This document shows, in pieces, positions 17,289-25,251 of a DNA stretch of 42,264 nucleotides; the first letter of the stretch is position 1, and each line of letters begins with the position of its first letter. The notes under the pieces are model-generated. The model ran no database searches and was not told where the DNA came from. It was given only the letters and a program-made list of their open reading frames with translations. The stretch comes from an uncultured Bacteroidales bacterium (GTDB lineage: Bacteria > Bacteroidota > Bacteroidia > Bacteroidales > FEN-979), in the NCBI GenBank assembly GCA_903837605.1, contig CAILVF010000022.1, forward strand, positions 1-42,264, written 5' to 3'. The position numbers and the translations under genes are program-made.

Positions 17289-18314
17289 TTATTTTTTTGA
17301 TTTTGACATTGAATAGACTATCTGCCCTTTATTATTAATGAAATAAAGGGTTAGCTGCTTCCCATTGATTGACATAAGAGTGAAACCCGGTTCCGACAAA
17401 CTGAAAACAGTGTTGGCATCTGTTCCTGTGGGCCTGGTTTCACCTCCTGAACCGGTAACAATATAATCTGTATTGCTTCCTGCCGGTCTTAGATGCTGCA
17501 TGTCGTGATCATGCCCGCAGAAATAGAAATCGACGCCGTATTTATCAAAGAGAGGCTTGAATTTTGCAATCAACTCGGGTGTATTCCCATGTTTAGGACT
17601 GGCCGAGTAAACAGGATGATGTCCAATAACGATAATCCATTTCTCTTTTGCATTGGCTAAAACATCCTTAAGCCAGCTTAATTCCTTTGCTGTATCCTGA
17701 CTGGAGATATCTCCGTATGATTCATTTTTTCCGTAGTATTCATTAACCATAGGAGGCGTATCGGTAAAGATGAAACGGGCTGAAATGCTGTCGTTCACCT
17801 TTTTTACAAGGGTGTAATACCTTGACGGCATTCTCCATCGCCTGCTGATCTTTGAATATTGTACCTCTGCCTCAGGAACGCCTTTGTAGTCATGATTTCC
17901 CAGGACTGGATACCAGTCGCATTGCATGGCCGGGCTTTTATATACATATTCAAAGGTTGTCAGCCACAATGGATCGTTCACACTCTGAACCCCTTTAATC
18001 TGAAAATTATCTCCGCATGAAATTATGAATGCGGGTTCAGCCTGTTCTGCTGTTTTCTCCATCTGTTTTGCCACATCAGTTTGATATCCGTAACCATTCC
18101 AACCCCAGTCTGATACCAGGAAAAAATTCAATGAATGTTTCTTAAGCTGAAGTGTGGTATCTCGTCTGGCTGAGGTTTCATTTTGTTTGCCGACCGACTT
18201 CTCCTGCGAAAAACCGTGTAGATGAATTGCAAAGAATGCAACAAGTAAAATGGTTATTGATAAGCTGCTCAATAATTTTTTCCGGCTGTAAGTTTTAGAA
18301 CATTTATTTCTCAT
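17289..18314 (-). CDS. Exported purple acid phosphatase-like metallophosphoesterase
   Basis: A 341-residue protein from the ATG at 18314 (a TTG at 18341 in frame is less likely). After a hydrophobic export signal come the calcineurin-like motifs: a first SDWGWNGYG with metal-binding Asp, CGDNF, LGNHD, IVIGHHPVY and FCGHDHDMQ, the order seen in tartrate-resistant acid phosphatases. Such enzymes hydrolyse phosphomonoesters in the periplasm or outside. It shares an operon with a TonB receptor, a beta-helix lipoprotein and a phosphodiesterase, which fits phosphate scavenging. The ligand of the operon is not known. Confidence 0.8.
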   Translation of the reverse strand: MRNKCSKTYSRKKLLSSLSITILLVAFFAIHLHGFSQEKSVGKQNETSARRDTTLQLKKHSLNFFLVSDWGWNGYGYQTDVAKQMEKTAEQAEPAFIISCGDNFQIKGVQSVNDPLWLTTFEYVYKSPAMQCDWYPVLGNHDYKGVPEAEVQYSKISRRWRMPSRYYTLVKKVNDSISARFIFTDTPPMVNEYYGKNESYGDISSQDTAKELSWLKDVLANAKEKWIIVIGHHPVYSASPKHGNTPELIAKFKPLFDKYGVDFYFCGHDHDMQHLRPAGSNTDYIVTGSGGETRPTGTDANTVFSLSEPGFTLMSINGKQLTLYFINNKGQIVYSMSKSKK

Positions 18315-18333
18315 TTGGATTATGTTTTTTAGA

Positions 18334-18366
18334 TACTCCAATCCCGCATTGAGTGGAATTGGAGTA
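18334..18366. promoter_or_regulatory. Intergenic hairpin between lipoprotein and phosphatase genes
   Basis: TACTCCAAT at 18334-18342 pairs with ATTGGAGTA at 18358-18366, with two further C-G pairs inside. It lies in the 74-bp gap between the two operon genes. No T-run follows on either strand, so it is not a typical terminator; it may stabilise or process the transcript or lower downstream expression. Confidence 0.45.
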
Positions 18367-18388
18367 CCTGGTGAAATTCCTGAATAGA

Positions 18389-19690
18389 TTATCGTTGATT
18401 TCCGCTTCCGTCACTCTGATAGGCTCCGATGTCTTTACCAGGAAGCATGAGCGTTCCGATACCTGCGGTATATGGGGCCTGCTGGTTCCCTTTACCTATG
18501 GCTGCTGAACCTGTCTGAAGATGAGGATTGTTATTGTCGGTCATGGCATGAACATCCGTATCCAGGTTTACAAGCTTCGGGTTGTTGTTGCTCAGGCCGG
18601 TTGAAAGAAGGTCTCCCGTCTGGGGTTTGCCCCAATCGCCTGCCGGATAGTATCCTGCCCTTGTTGAATCAACTGTTGAGTAGAACAGGTTGTAGCCATA
18701 TTTCCCCTTGATCTTGGAGGTGTCTGATTGAGCGGTAATCCGCAATCCGCTCACACAATTAATGATAAGGTTATTGTATACTGAAGCCTGGGCAAATAGG
18801 TCAACAAGTATCCCTGCAGTCGGTTCTCCCTGTTTACGCCAGCCACCTGCAATGATGGTATTGTTGTAGATATTGATCTTGCTCTGCGGATAAAGAACGG
18901 TTTTGTTTGTATTTACCTTGATTGAGTTATTTGCAGCACTCCATATGTAATTGTAGGCAACATCGCCGGTAACACCGTTTTTAATGTTTATATTATCTCC
19001 ATCATCACTTCCCTGGTGCTGAACCACGTTCCCTTTTATACTTACTGTTATGGGACCCATAAGCCTCATGCAATCATCAATGCCGCTCAGAAACGAACAG
19101 TTTTCGACCACAACTTTAGTGGTGCTTGTAAAGTTCCCGTTGGATGATGAAGGGGCTACTCCGACTACAGAAAAAGCAAACTGTGCTCCGCCGGAAACAT
19201 CAGGCCCGCCTGTGTAGCTGATATTTGCCCATACAAGCCTTACCACTTTTGCCATGGAATCGCATTGAATTCCGCCCCAGTAGCCTTTTGGCCAGACAGG
19301 GTTTGAAGCAGAGGGTTTGAAAGTGATCTGGGATGATTTTGTTCCTTCAGCCAGCAGAGTACCGGAAATGTGGATAGTGTAAATCAAAGGGGGAGTTGCA
19401 TCAGGATTCCCAAGAACAATCACCGTAACCCCGGGCTGAATTGCGAGGGTGTCAGTTGATTTTACGTAGATATCCCCTTTTAGATAATAGGTTTTATTGG
19501 CAAGCATTGTCCCCTTGAGAAAACCGCTGATCGAATCTTTGGTTATGGGGTTGGAAACAGGTACCGTGGTGTCAACGTTGTCTGATTTCTTGCAGGAAAC
19601 CTGCACTGCTAACAGGGTGATCAGCAATAAAGCTGAAAACAGGCTGTGCAAATACCTGTTAATGTTGATTTTTACTTGAGTTTTTTTCAT
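18389..19690 (-). CDS. Right-handed beta-helix surface lipoprotein
   Basis: A 433-residue protein with a lipoprotein signal (lipobox around AVQVSC, Cys33) followed by a repetitive parallel beta-helix region. Repeating segments such as VVVENCSFLSGIDDCMRL, VSIKGNVVQHQG, VAYNYIWSAANNSIKV and INIYNNTIIAGG match the turn pattern of right-handed beta-helix proteins. It sits directly after the TonB receptor, in the place usually held by a SusD-like ligand-binding partner, and may serve as that partner or as a surface binding protein. I recognise no catalytic signature, so its ligand is open. Confidence 0.75.
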   Translation of the reverse strand: MKKTQVKININRYLHSLFSALLLITLLAVQVSCKKSDNVDTTVPVSNPITKDSISGFLKGTMLANKTYYLKGDIYVKSTDTLAIQPGVTVIVLGNPDATPPLIYTIHISGTLLAEGTKSSQITFKPSASNPVWPKGYWGGIQCDSMAKVVRLVWANISYTGGPDVSGGAQFAFSVVGVAPSSSNGNFTSTTKVVVENCSFLSGIDDCMRLMGPITVSIKGNVVQHQGSDDGDNINIKNGVTGDVAYNYIWSAANNSIKVNTNKTVLYPQSKINIYNNTIIAGGWRKQGEPTAGILVDLFAQASVYNNLIINCVSGLRITAQSDTSKIKGKYGYNLFYSTVDSTRAGYYPAGDWGKPQTGDLLSTGLSNNNPKLVNLDTDVHAMTDNNNPHLQTGSAAIGKGNQQAPYTAGIGTLMLPGKDIGAYQSDGSGNQR

Positions 19691-19724
19691 AATTAATGCT
19701 GTTTAATGGTTTAAGTGAGATTAT

Positions 19725-22439
19725 TTAACTTTTCAGTTTAAATTTTAATCCAAAGAGGTAACTTTGGCCATAAGTGTACTTCTCAACGAAATAATTATCC
19801 TGAGTCCTCAGCTCGTTTGGCGAGTTTAAGAGGTTGCTGAGCTTAATAAAAAAGACAAAGTATTTTCCAATCGTCTTATCGAGTGAAAAAGACAGGTCCA
19901 GGTAATTCTTCTGGTAAAAATCCTGCTTGTAATAAAATGAAATATCGGCAATGCGATTTCCCTGGAAGAGAAATGACAACTGACAGTTCAGCCCGGCCTT
20001 GGTATTCCTGTAAAGCAGGCTAAGGTTGGCCACATGCCTCGATTGTCCCTGCATCGGGCGTTTCTCATTGATGTATGAGGTAGTGTCGTTCCCGGTGGTC
20101 CCCGATTTGACATAATACAATTTCGGGCTTGATATACTTGAATTGGTATAAGTGTAATTCCCCGAAAGGCCGAAATTTCTGAAATACTTGATCAGAACCA
20201 GTTCAAGGCCGTAATTCGTAGCAGTACCAAAGTTCATATAGGTAATCAGTGGCTGGCCGCCGTTCGCCAGCAGTGTCTGTTCGATAGGATCCGTAATATT
20301 TTTATAAAAAACCCCGGCCATGATGACATCTTCTGCATTCGGGTAGAACTCATAACGCAGATCATAATTCCAGGATTTTGAGTGACGCAGGTTCGGATTA
20401 CCGCTCACATTGTTCTGGTCCCCGATCACGGTATAATCGATCAGCTCATAATAATTTGGCCTGGCGATTGCTTTGTAGGCTGAAAGCCTTATTTTTTGTT
20501 TCAAACCAATCGACCATGCAAGATGAAGGCTTGGCAGCCAATCGGTATAATAATAAAAATGCTGGCGGTATCCAGGGTAAGCAACCGTGAGGTTTTTATT
20601 GGACTGCTCAGTTGATTCGTACCTTACCCCTCCAAGGATCTGCAGATTCCCAACCATAGTACTTGCCTGGATATATCCTGCAATAATATGTTCGGTGGCT
20701 GTATAATTACTGGTATTGTATTCGGGATTCCCCACAGGCTGATAGGGGTAAACCTGGGCCGTAAGAACACTTGTGAACGGAGGGTCCTGGTGAAGTGAAT
20801 CCAGGACCGGTTTCAGGGTATAATCATTCTGGTAATTGTTCCTGAACTTGGTCCTGTATAGCCCGCCTCCTTTTATGCTGAACAAATGGTGATGGATCCT
20901 GAAGTTATAAGCAATATTGGCATAGGCTGAATAATCCTGGTCAACATTCTTCTGCCAGGTATGGGTAATTGTTTTGAGGTATTCGGCATTATTAAGCCAG
21001 CCACCTCCCTGGAGTACTGTATGGTAGGTGTTCAATTCAGCCATATCGGGCACTTGCCCCGTGGCTTTCGAGTATACCAGGGACCAGTCAACAATTACAT
21101 TCTTCCATAACATATGGTTTCCCATAAGGGATGCGCTTTCCACAGTCTGGACCTGCATTCTTGAACGCTGGCTGATGCTAACATAACCGGTTCCGGGGCC
21201 AACCCTTCCGTTACCGTTCATAATAGTGTCGGACAGGTATCTTGACTGGGATTCTGCGGTATTCAGGTAAATATTGTAAAAACTGATCTTGTTGCTTTCA
21301 TTGATCACATAATCGATCTTAGCGTTGATCCCAAGCCGGTTTGACTGTAAATAAATTTCACGGTAAATATCATCTGTTGACTGGGGGTTATTGAATTTAT
21401 CAATATAGAAGGAGTTGGTTTCAGATTTGGATCCTGAACGGGTGTTTTGATCTGCAACGGATAAGAGAATTCCCAGTTTCTTCTTGAAAAACCTGTCGCC
21501 TATGGTAAAATTGCCAACAATTTGGGGCCAGGCCTGTGAGCTTGTAAAAACAAGGTTTTGACGGTTAAAATCGTCCTGGGTTGAAGCATAGTAATGGCCA
21601 TGAAGCTGATCAGGATCTTTAAAACTGATCGAACTCCTGTTGAATGAAACAAATTTGTTATCGAAGTTAAATTGATTGTACCCTGTACCTAGTTGTCCCT
21701 GGACCATTAATGCCTCAGGAGCATCTTTCATGATCGCATTTACACTGCCGCCAATCCCGTCCCCTTCCATCTCGGGTGTCAATGCCTTTGTAACCTGCAT
21801 TTCCTGAAGCAGTTCAGAGGGAATGATATCTAAGGGGATGAAGCGGTTTTTCGAATCCGGACTGGGGATTTTTACTCCGTTCACCAGGGTGTTGTTGTAC
21901 CGCGGTTCAATACCCCTGATTATCGCATACTGGTTCTGCCCGTCCCCGCTTCTGTCAAGCGTGACTCCTGAAACTCTTTGGGCAACCTGTGCAGCTGTGA
22001 GGTCGGGTGATAAATCTATGGTACGTGCCGATACGACATTGATCACGTTTGAGGCATTCTTCTCTGTAGCACGTGCATTCTGATCTGTTTCTTTATTGAA
22101 TTTCCCGGTTATGTTTACTTCATTTAATACCATCGCGTTCTGAACCAGGAAAAAATTGAATCGCAGGCTTTCGGTAATTGCAGGAACGACGATCTTTTTT
22201 CTTGCGGTAAGATATCCCAGGTAAGTAACAACAATATAATATTCACCGGGGTCCACATTCTTTAATTCATATTCCCCTTTAGTGTCTGTAATTGCATGCA
22301 AAGGAGTTTTATCAAGGACTACAGCTGCTGCAATCAGGGTTTCTTTGGTTTCACCGTCATAAACTGTTCCACGAATAGTAGCTCCGGAAAGAGAATATGA
22401 AAATAGTGATACAACCAGAATAATGAGACTAATTTTCAT
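19725..22439 (-). CDS. TonB-dependent outer-membrane receptor
   Basis: A 904-residue receptor. After a signal peptide (to about residue 20) comes a carboxypeptidase-regulatory-like domain (GTVYDGETKETLIAAAVVLD), a plug domain with GVTLDRSGDGQNQYAIIRGI and GDGIGGSVNAI, and a beta-barrel ending in a short aromatic/charged C-terminus (YLFGLKFKLKS). It imports an unknown ligand across the outer membrane using TonB energy. It leads a four-gene operon with a beta-helix lipoprotein, an acid phosphatase-like and a sphingomyelinase-like enzyme. Short TTAA-like repeats in 11-bp spacing upstream hint at control by an OmpR/PhoB-type regulator. Confidence 0.9.
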   Translation of the reverse strand: MKISLIILVVSLFSYSLSGATIRGTVYDGETKETLIAAAVVLDKTPLHAITDTKGEYELKNVDPGEYYIVVTYLGYLTARKKIVVPAITESLRFNFFLVQNAMVLNEVNITGKFNKETDQNARATEKNASNVINVVSARTIDLSPDLTAAQVAQRVSGVTLDRSGDGQNQYAIIRGIEPRYNNTLVNGVKIPSPDSKNRFIPLDIIPSELLQEMQVTKALTPEMEGDGIGGSVNAIMKDAPEALMVQGQLGTGYNQFNFDNKFVSFNRSSISFKDPDQLHGHYYASTQDDFNRQNLVFTSSQAWPQIVGNFTIGDRFFKKKLGILLSVADQNTRSGSKSETNSFYIDKFNNPQSTDDIYREIYLQSNRLGINAKIDYVINESNKISFYNIYLNTAESQSRYLSDTIMNGNGRVGPGTGYVSISQRSRMQVQTVESASLMGNHMLWKNVIVDWSLVYSKATGQVPDMAELNTYHTVLQGGGWLNNAEYLKTITHTWQKNVDQDYSAYANIAYNFRIHHHLFSIKGGGLYRTKFRNNYQNDYTLKPVLDSLHQDPPFTSVLTAQVYPYQPVGNPEYNTSNYTATEHIIAGYIQASTMVGNLQILGGVRYESTEQSNKNLTVAYPGYRQHFYYYTDWLPSLHLAWSIGLKQKIRLSAYKAIARPNYYELIDYTVIGDQNNVSGNPNLRHSKSWNYDLRYEFYPNAEDVIMAGVFYKNITDPIEQTLLANGGQPLITYMNFGTATNYGLELVLIKYFRNFGLSGNYTYTNSSISSPKLYYVKSGTTGNDTTSYINEKRPMQGQSRHVANLSLLYRNTKAGLNCQLSFLFQGNRIADISFYYKQDFYQKNYLDLSFSLDKTIGKYFVFFIKLSNLLNSPNELRTQDNYFVEKYTYGQSYLFGLKFKLKS

Positions 22440-22466
22440 GGGACAAAGGTCCCAATCGATATTTTC

Positions 22467-22485
22467 TTACGTGTTAAAAACGTAA
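22467..22485. repeat. Near-perfect 19-bp palindrome
   Basis: TTACGTGTTAAAAACGTAA is a near-perfect palindrome in the leader of the TonB receptor gene, 28-46 bp upstream of its ATG. It overlaps the 11-bp repeat block and could be an operator for a dimeric regulator or a coincidence of AT-rich sequence. Confidence 0.35.
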
Positions 22486-22510
22486 CAACAAATGGTTAAT
22501 TAAACACTAA
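22474..22510 (-). promoter_or_regulatory. Putative 11-bp direct-repeat regulator site upstream of the TonB receptor
   Basis: Reading the minus strand, TTAG, TTAA, TTGT and TTAA elements begin at 22510, 22499, 22488 and 22477, exactly 11 bp apart. Two of the four are full TTAAC. The block sits 35-71 bp before the start codon. The spacing matches that of OmpR/PhoB-type operators, but the region is AT-rich, so the evidence is weaker than for the array near 23904. Confidence 0.4.
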
Positions 22511-22711
22511 GTAATTTTGGAAATTGAGAAAAAGTTAACATATAATTAATTCTCTTTTATGGGAGCCTGATATGGGAGTGACATGAAAAAGAGAAAATGG
22601 CCGTCACTTAGACACCGTATAAGTAAATTAATTAATCGTTAAATTTATCTGAATGATTAATTGCCATTAATATTATAAGGAAATTTGAACCCTTATAAAA
22701 CAATCAGATTA

Positions 22712-23011
22712 ATGGAGCTTAATATTGTTAAAGAATCAGGTGAAGGCATAGTCCTTTCATTTAGCGGTAAACTTGATGCCCCCGGGGTTGACATCATCGG
22801 AACAAAATTTCTGGGACTGCTTAACCATCTTGAAAAGCCTGTTTTTCTTGATTTCAGCGAAGTCACGTATGTGTCTTCTATCGGCATAAGGCTGTTGTTA
22901 AACGGGTGGAAAATGGTAAGCAGGGAAGGATTCAGGATGCAAATAATGAATACTTCACCCGAAATCAGACAAGTATTCATAATCGCTGGATTCGAAGAGA
23001 TGCTGGCCTGA
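22712..23011 (+). CDS. STAS-domain protein (anti-sigma factor antagonist-like)
   Basis: A 99-residue single-domain protein starting at the ATG at 22712; a TTG at 22685 would add nine residues. The STAS fold is marked by VLSFSGKLDAPG, PVFLDFSEVTYVSSIGIRLLLNG with Ser55/Ser56 at the site that is phosphorylated in SpoIIAA-type antagonists, and MQIMNTSPEIRQVF. Such proteins act in partner-switching with an anti-sigma kinase, but none is visible nearby. The gene is alone on the plus strand, convergent with the PlcP-like gene, which ends 8 bp away. Its partner may be encoded elsewhere. Confidence 0.8.
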   Translation: MELNIVKESGEGIVLSFSGKLDAPGVDIIGTKFLGLLNHLEKPVFLDFSEVTYVSSIGIRLLLNGWKMVSREGFRMQIMNTSPEIRQVFIIAGFEEMLA

Positions 23012-23019
23012 TCGATGAA

Positions 23020-23880
23020 TTATTTAAGCTGGAACTCTTTGAGGAGGTTCTTAAACGTCTCCTTATGGCTGAAGGACTTCAGTTGATTGTTTGCTTCAGA
23101 ATATTCTTTGACATGAGGATCGTCAATATAACTGTAAATTTTCCATTCGCCATCATGATATTCCAGGGATGAAAGATTTTCAACCCAGTCCCCGGAGTTC
23201 ATGTACATTACCTCACCACGGGAATTTGTAATCTTACGCATTTCCGGCTGATGAATATGGCCGCAGATTACATGGGAGTATCCTTTTGATATAGCAATGC
23301 CGGCTGCAGTTTCTTCGAATTTATTGATATAGGAAACTGCCCTTTTTACACTGTGTTTTACCCTTTGCGAAAACGAGATCTTGTCCCTTCCAAGACTGGT
23401 GAGAAGAAAATTTACACAACCATTAATGAGGATGAGCAGGTCGTACCCTGAAGAACCAAGCTTAGCAAGCCATTTGCTATACTGCATCGTAATGTCAAAA
23501 ACATCACCATGAAAGATCCATGTCTTCTTGCCGTGCAGATCAAGCAGTAATTTATTTACGAGTTTAAATGAACCAAGATTGAATTTTACGAACTTCCTCA
23601 TAAGTTCATCGTGGTTACCGGTAATATAGACGACTCTTGTGTTTTTTGCTATCATTCCGGTGAGATGCCTGATCACCATCAGGTGTGATTTGGGGAAATA
23701 CGCTTTACGGAATTGCCAGATGTCAATGATGTCCCCGTTCAATATCAAAAGCTTTGGATTTATACTCCTGAGATATTGAAGAAGTTCCTTCGCATGACAG
23801 CCGAATGCCCCGAGATGAACATCTGAGATAACAACGATATCAACATCACGCTTTTTTACTGAAAATGGTTTCATTTTCAT
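23020..23880 (-). CDS. PlcP-like metallophosphoesterase (putative phospholipase C)
   Basis: A 286-residue calcineurin-like enzyme. Metal-site motifs in order are SDVHLG (Asp20, His22), NGDIID (Asp50), TGNHDE (Asn89-His90-Asp91), FHGDVFD (His124) and CGHIHQPEMR (His208, His210), closing with MNSGDWVE. The DVHLGxxGC start and the HGDxFD and NSGDWVE blocks are the pattern of the LpxH-related group containing PlcP, the phosphate-limitation phospholipase C that yields diacylglycerol. The divergent GT4 genes fit this, since Agt-type glycosyltransferases pair with PlcP for lipid renovation in other bacteria. A bona fide LpxH-like activity in lipid A synthesis remains possible. The TTAA array lies in the intergenic region from 24 bp upstream of its ATG. 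Confidence 0.75.
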   Translation of the reverse strand: MKMKPFSVKKRDVDIVVISDVHLGAFGCHAKELLQYLRSINPKLLILNGDIIDIWQFRKAYFPKSHLMVIRHLTGMIAKNTRVVYITGNHDELMRKFVKFNLGSFKLVNKLLLDLHGKKTWIFHGDVFDITMQYSKWLAKLGSSGYDLLILINGCVNFLLTSLGRDKISFSQRVKHSVKRAVSYINKFEETAAGIAISKGYSHVICGHIHQPEMRKITNSRGEVMYMNSGDWVENLSSLEYHDGEWKIYSYIDDPHVKEYSEANNQLKSFSHKETFKNLLKEFQLK

Positions 23881-23903
23881 TCTGCAAAGGTCTGCTCATC
23901 ATT

Positions 23904-23973
23904 TTAACCCAATGTTAAAACAAGGTTATTTTAACGTTAACAATAGGTTAATAAATCATTAACTTTCTGTAAC
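23904..23973 (+). promoter_or_regulatory. Pho-box-like array of TTAA elements at 11-bp spacing
   Basis: TTAA begins at 23904, 23915, 23937, 23948 and 23959, with TTAT at 23926: six units in exact 11-bp register. A degenerate seventh (GTAAC) follows at 23969. Four of the units are preceded by G. The array lies between the PlcP-like gene (start 23880, minus) and the GT4 gene (start 24055, plus), so it can control both. Known PhoB and PhoP boxes are direct repeats with this 11-bp period, and the TTAAC core resembles the Bacillus PhoP element. The binding protein is inferred, perhaps the regulator at 15622. Confidence 0.75.
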
Positions 23974-24054
23974 ATCCGAAATTCGATCATTTTATCTGGC
24001 AATTTTGCATAAAGGGAAAATACCAGGGTAATTGTTGGTAATCTCTTTTGCAAA

Positions 24055-25251
24055 ATGCAAATTAAAATTCAAAGCATGGGTCAGCTTATCGGAACAAAGA
24101 AAGTCAACAGGGTCCTATGGCTTACCGATACCTATGATGACCACAACGGCGTTTCTATGGTTTTGCAGGCTATGCGCAGGGAAATTACAGCCAGGAATCT
24201 GCCGGTAGATTTCATGGTTTGCAGTAATACATTGAAGTCTGGTAAGAACCTGATAGTGATTAAACCATTATCGGAATTCAATATCCCGTTATACCGGCAG
24301 CAACCTATGAGAATCCCGAATTTTTTGACAATACAAAGGATTTTCAGGAAAAAGAAATATGATCGTGTCATTTGCTCAACGGAAGGACCGATGGGGTTTG
24401 CGGCATTATACATTAAAAAACTGTATTCTGTTAAAACGTTTTTTTACCTGCATACCGACTGGATCATGTTTGCGCGCCAGGTTATGGGCATGGAGGATAC
24501 AGGTATCAGGAGGTTACAGAGGCTCATGCGGATTTATTATGACCAGTTTGACTGTATTTTTGTGCTTAATACCGATCAGAGGAAGTGGCTTACAGGCGGC
24601 TCCATGAGATTTGAACCTTCAAGGGTATTATTAACCGCACATTGGACCGAGGATATTTTTACGGAGAGCAGGATAAGCCTCAGTTTACCGGATGTTGGGG
24701 TAAAAAGAGAACCTGTAATTCTTTTCGCTGGCAGGATCAGCCGGGAGAAAGGGGTTTTTGAACTACCCCTGATCTTCAGGAAGGTCAGGGAAAAGATCCC
24801 TGACCTTAAAATGCTGATCGCAGGCACAGGCCCTGCTGAAAATGAACTTAAAAAAGCTTTCCCTGAGGCTGAATATACCGGGTGGATTGATCACCGGAAA
24901 TTGCCTGAAATATATGAATCTGCGGATCTTTTAATTCTTCCTTCGAGGTTCGATACTTTCAGCTGCGTGGTTCTCGAAGCCCTCAGCTGCGGTTTACCTG
25001 TCATTGCCTATAACACCAAAGGTCCCAAGGACATCATTCAGGATTCACAAAATGGCTTCCTTGTTGACACAATGGATGAAGTGAAAGACAGGATTATAGA
25101 ATATTTTGCCAACCCCGCCATCCATTGCGCTTTTAGAAAAGCAGCCCTGGACCGTGCCGACGACTATACCGCCGGGAACATCCTTCAGAAATTGCTGGAG
25201 GACGTCGGCATTTTAACCTTTAAAAAATCAGATGGACCTGAAACAGCCTGA
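24055..25251 (+). CDS. GT4-family glycosyltransferase, probable lipid glycosyltransferase
   Basis: A 398-residue GT-B enzyme; ATG24055 is chosen, with another in-frame ATG at 24076. The acceptor side begins RVLWLTDTYDDHNGVSMVLQ, followed by VKTFFYLHTDWIMFARQ. The donor domain has ILFAGRISREKGVFELP, LMIAGTGPAENELKKAF-like spacing, and LLILPSRFDTFSCVVLEALSC with the E-x7-E nucleotide-sugar motif. It lies divergent from the PlcP-like gene, downstream of the TTAA array, and its end overlaps the GH13 gene by 20 bp. The context suggests that it adds a sugar to diacylglycerol, like Agt. Other GT4 acceptors, such as lipid-linked or cell wall glycans, cannot be excluded. Confidence 0.75.
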   Translation: MQIKIQSMGQLIGTKKVNRVLWLTDTYDDHNGVSMVLQAMRREITARNLPVDFMVCSNTLKSGKNLIVIKPLSEFNIPLYRQQPMRIPNFLTIQRIFRKKKYDRVICSTEGPMGFAALYIKKLYSVKTFFYLHTDWIMFARQVMGMEDTGIRRLQRLMRIYYDQFDCIFVLNTDQRKWLTGGSMRFEPSRVLLTAHWTEDIFTESRISLSLPDVGVKREPVILFAGRISREKGVFELPLIFRKVREKIPDLKMLIAGTGPAENELKKAFPEAEYTGWIDHRKLPEIYESADLLILPSRFDTFSCVVLEALSCGLPVIAYNTKGPKDIIQDSQNGFLVDTMDEVKDRIIEYFANPAIHCAFRKAALDRADDYTAGNILQKLLEDVGILTFKKSDGPETA

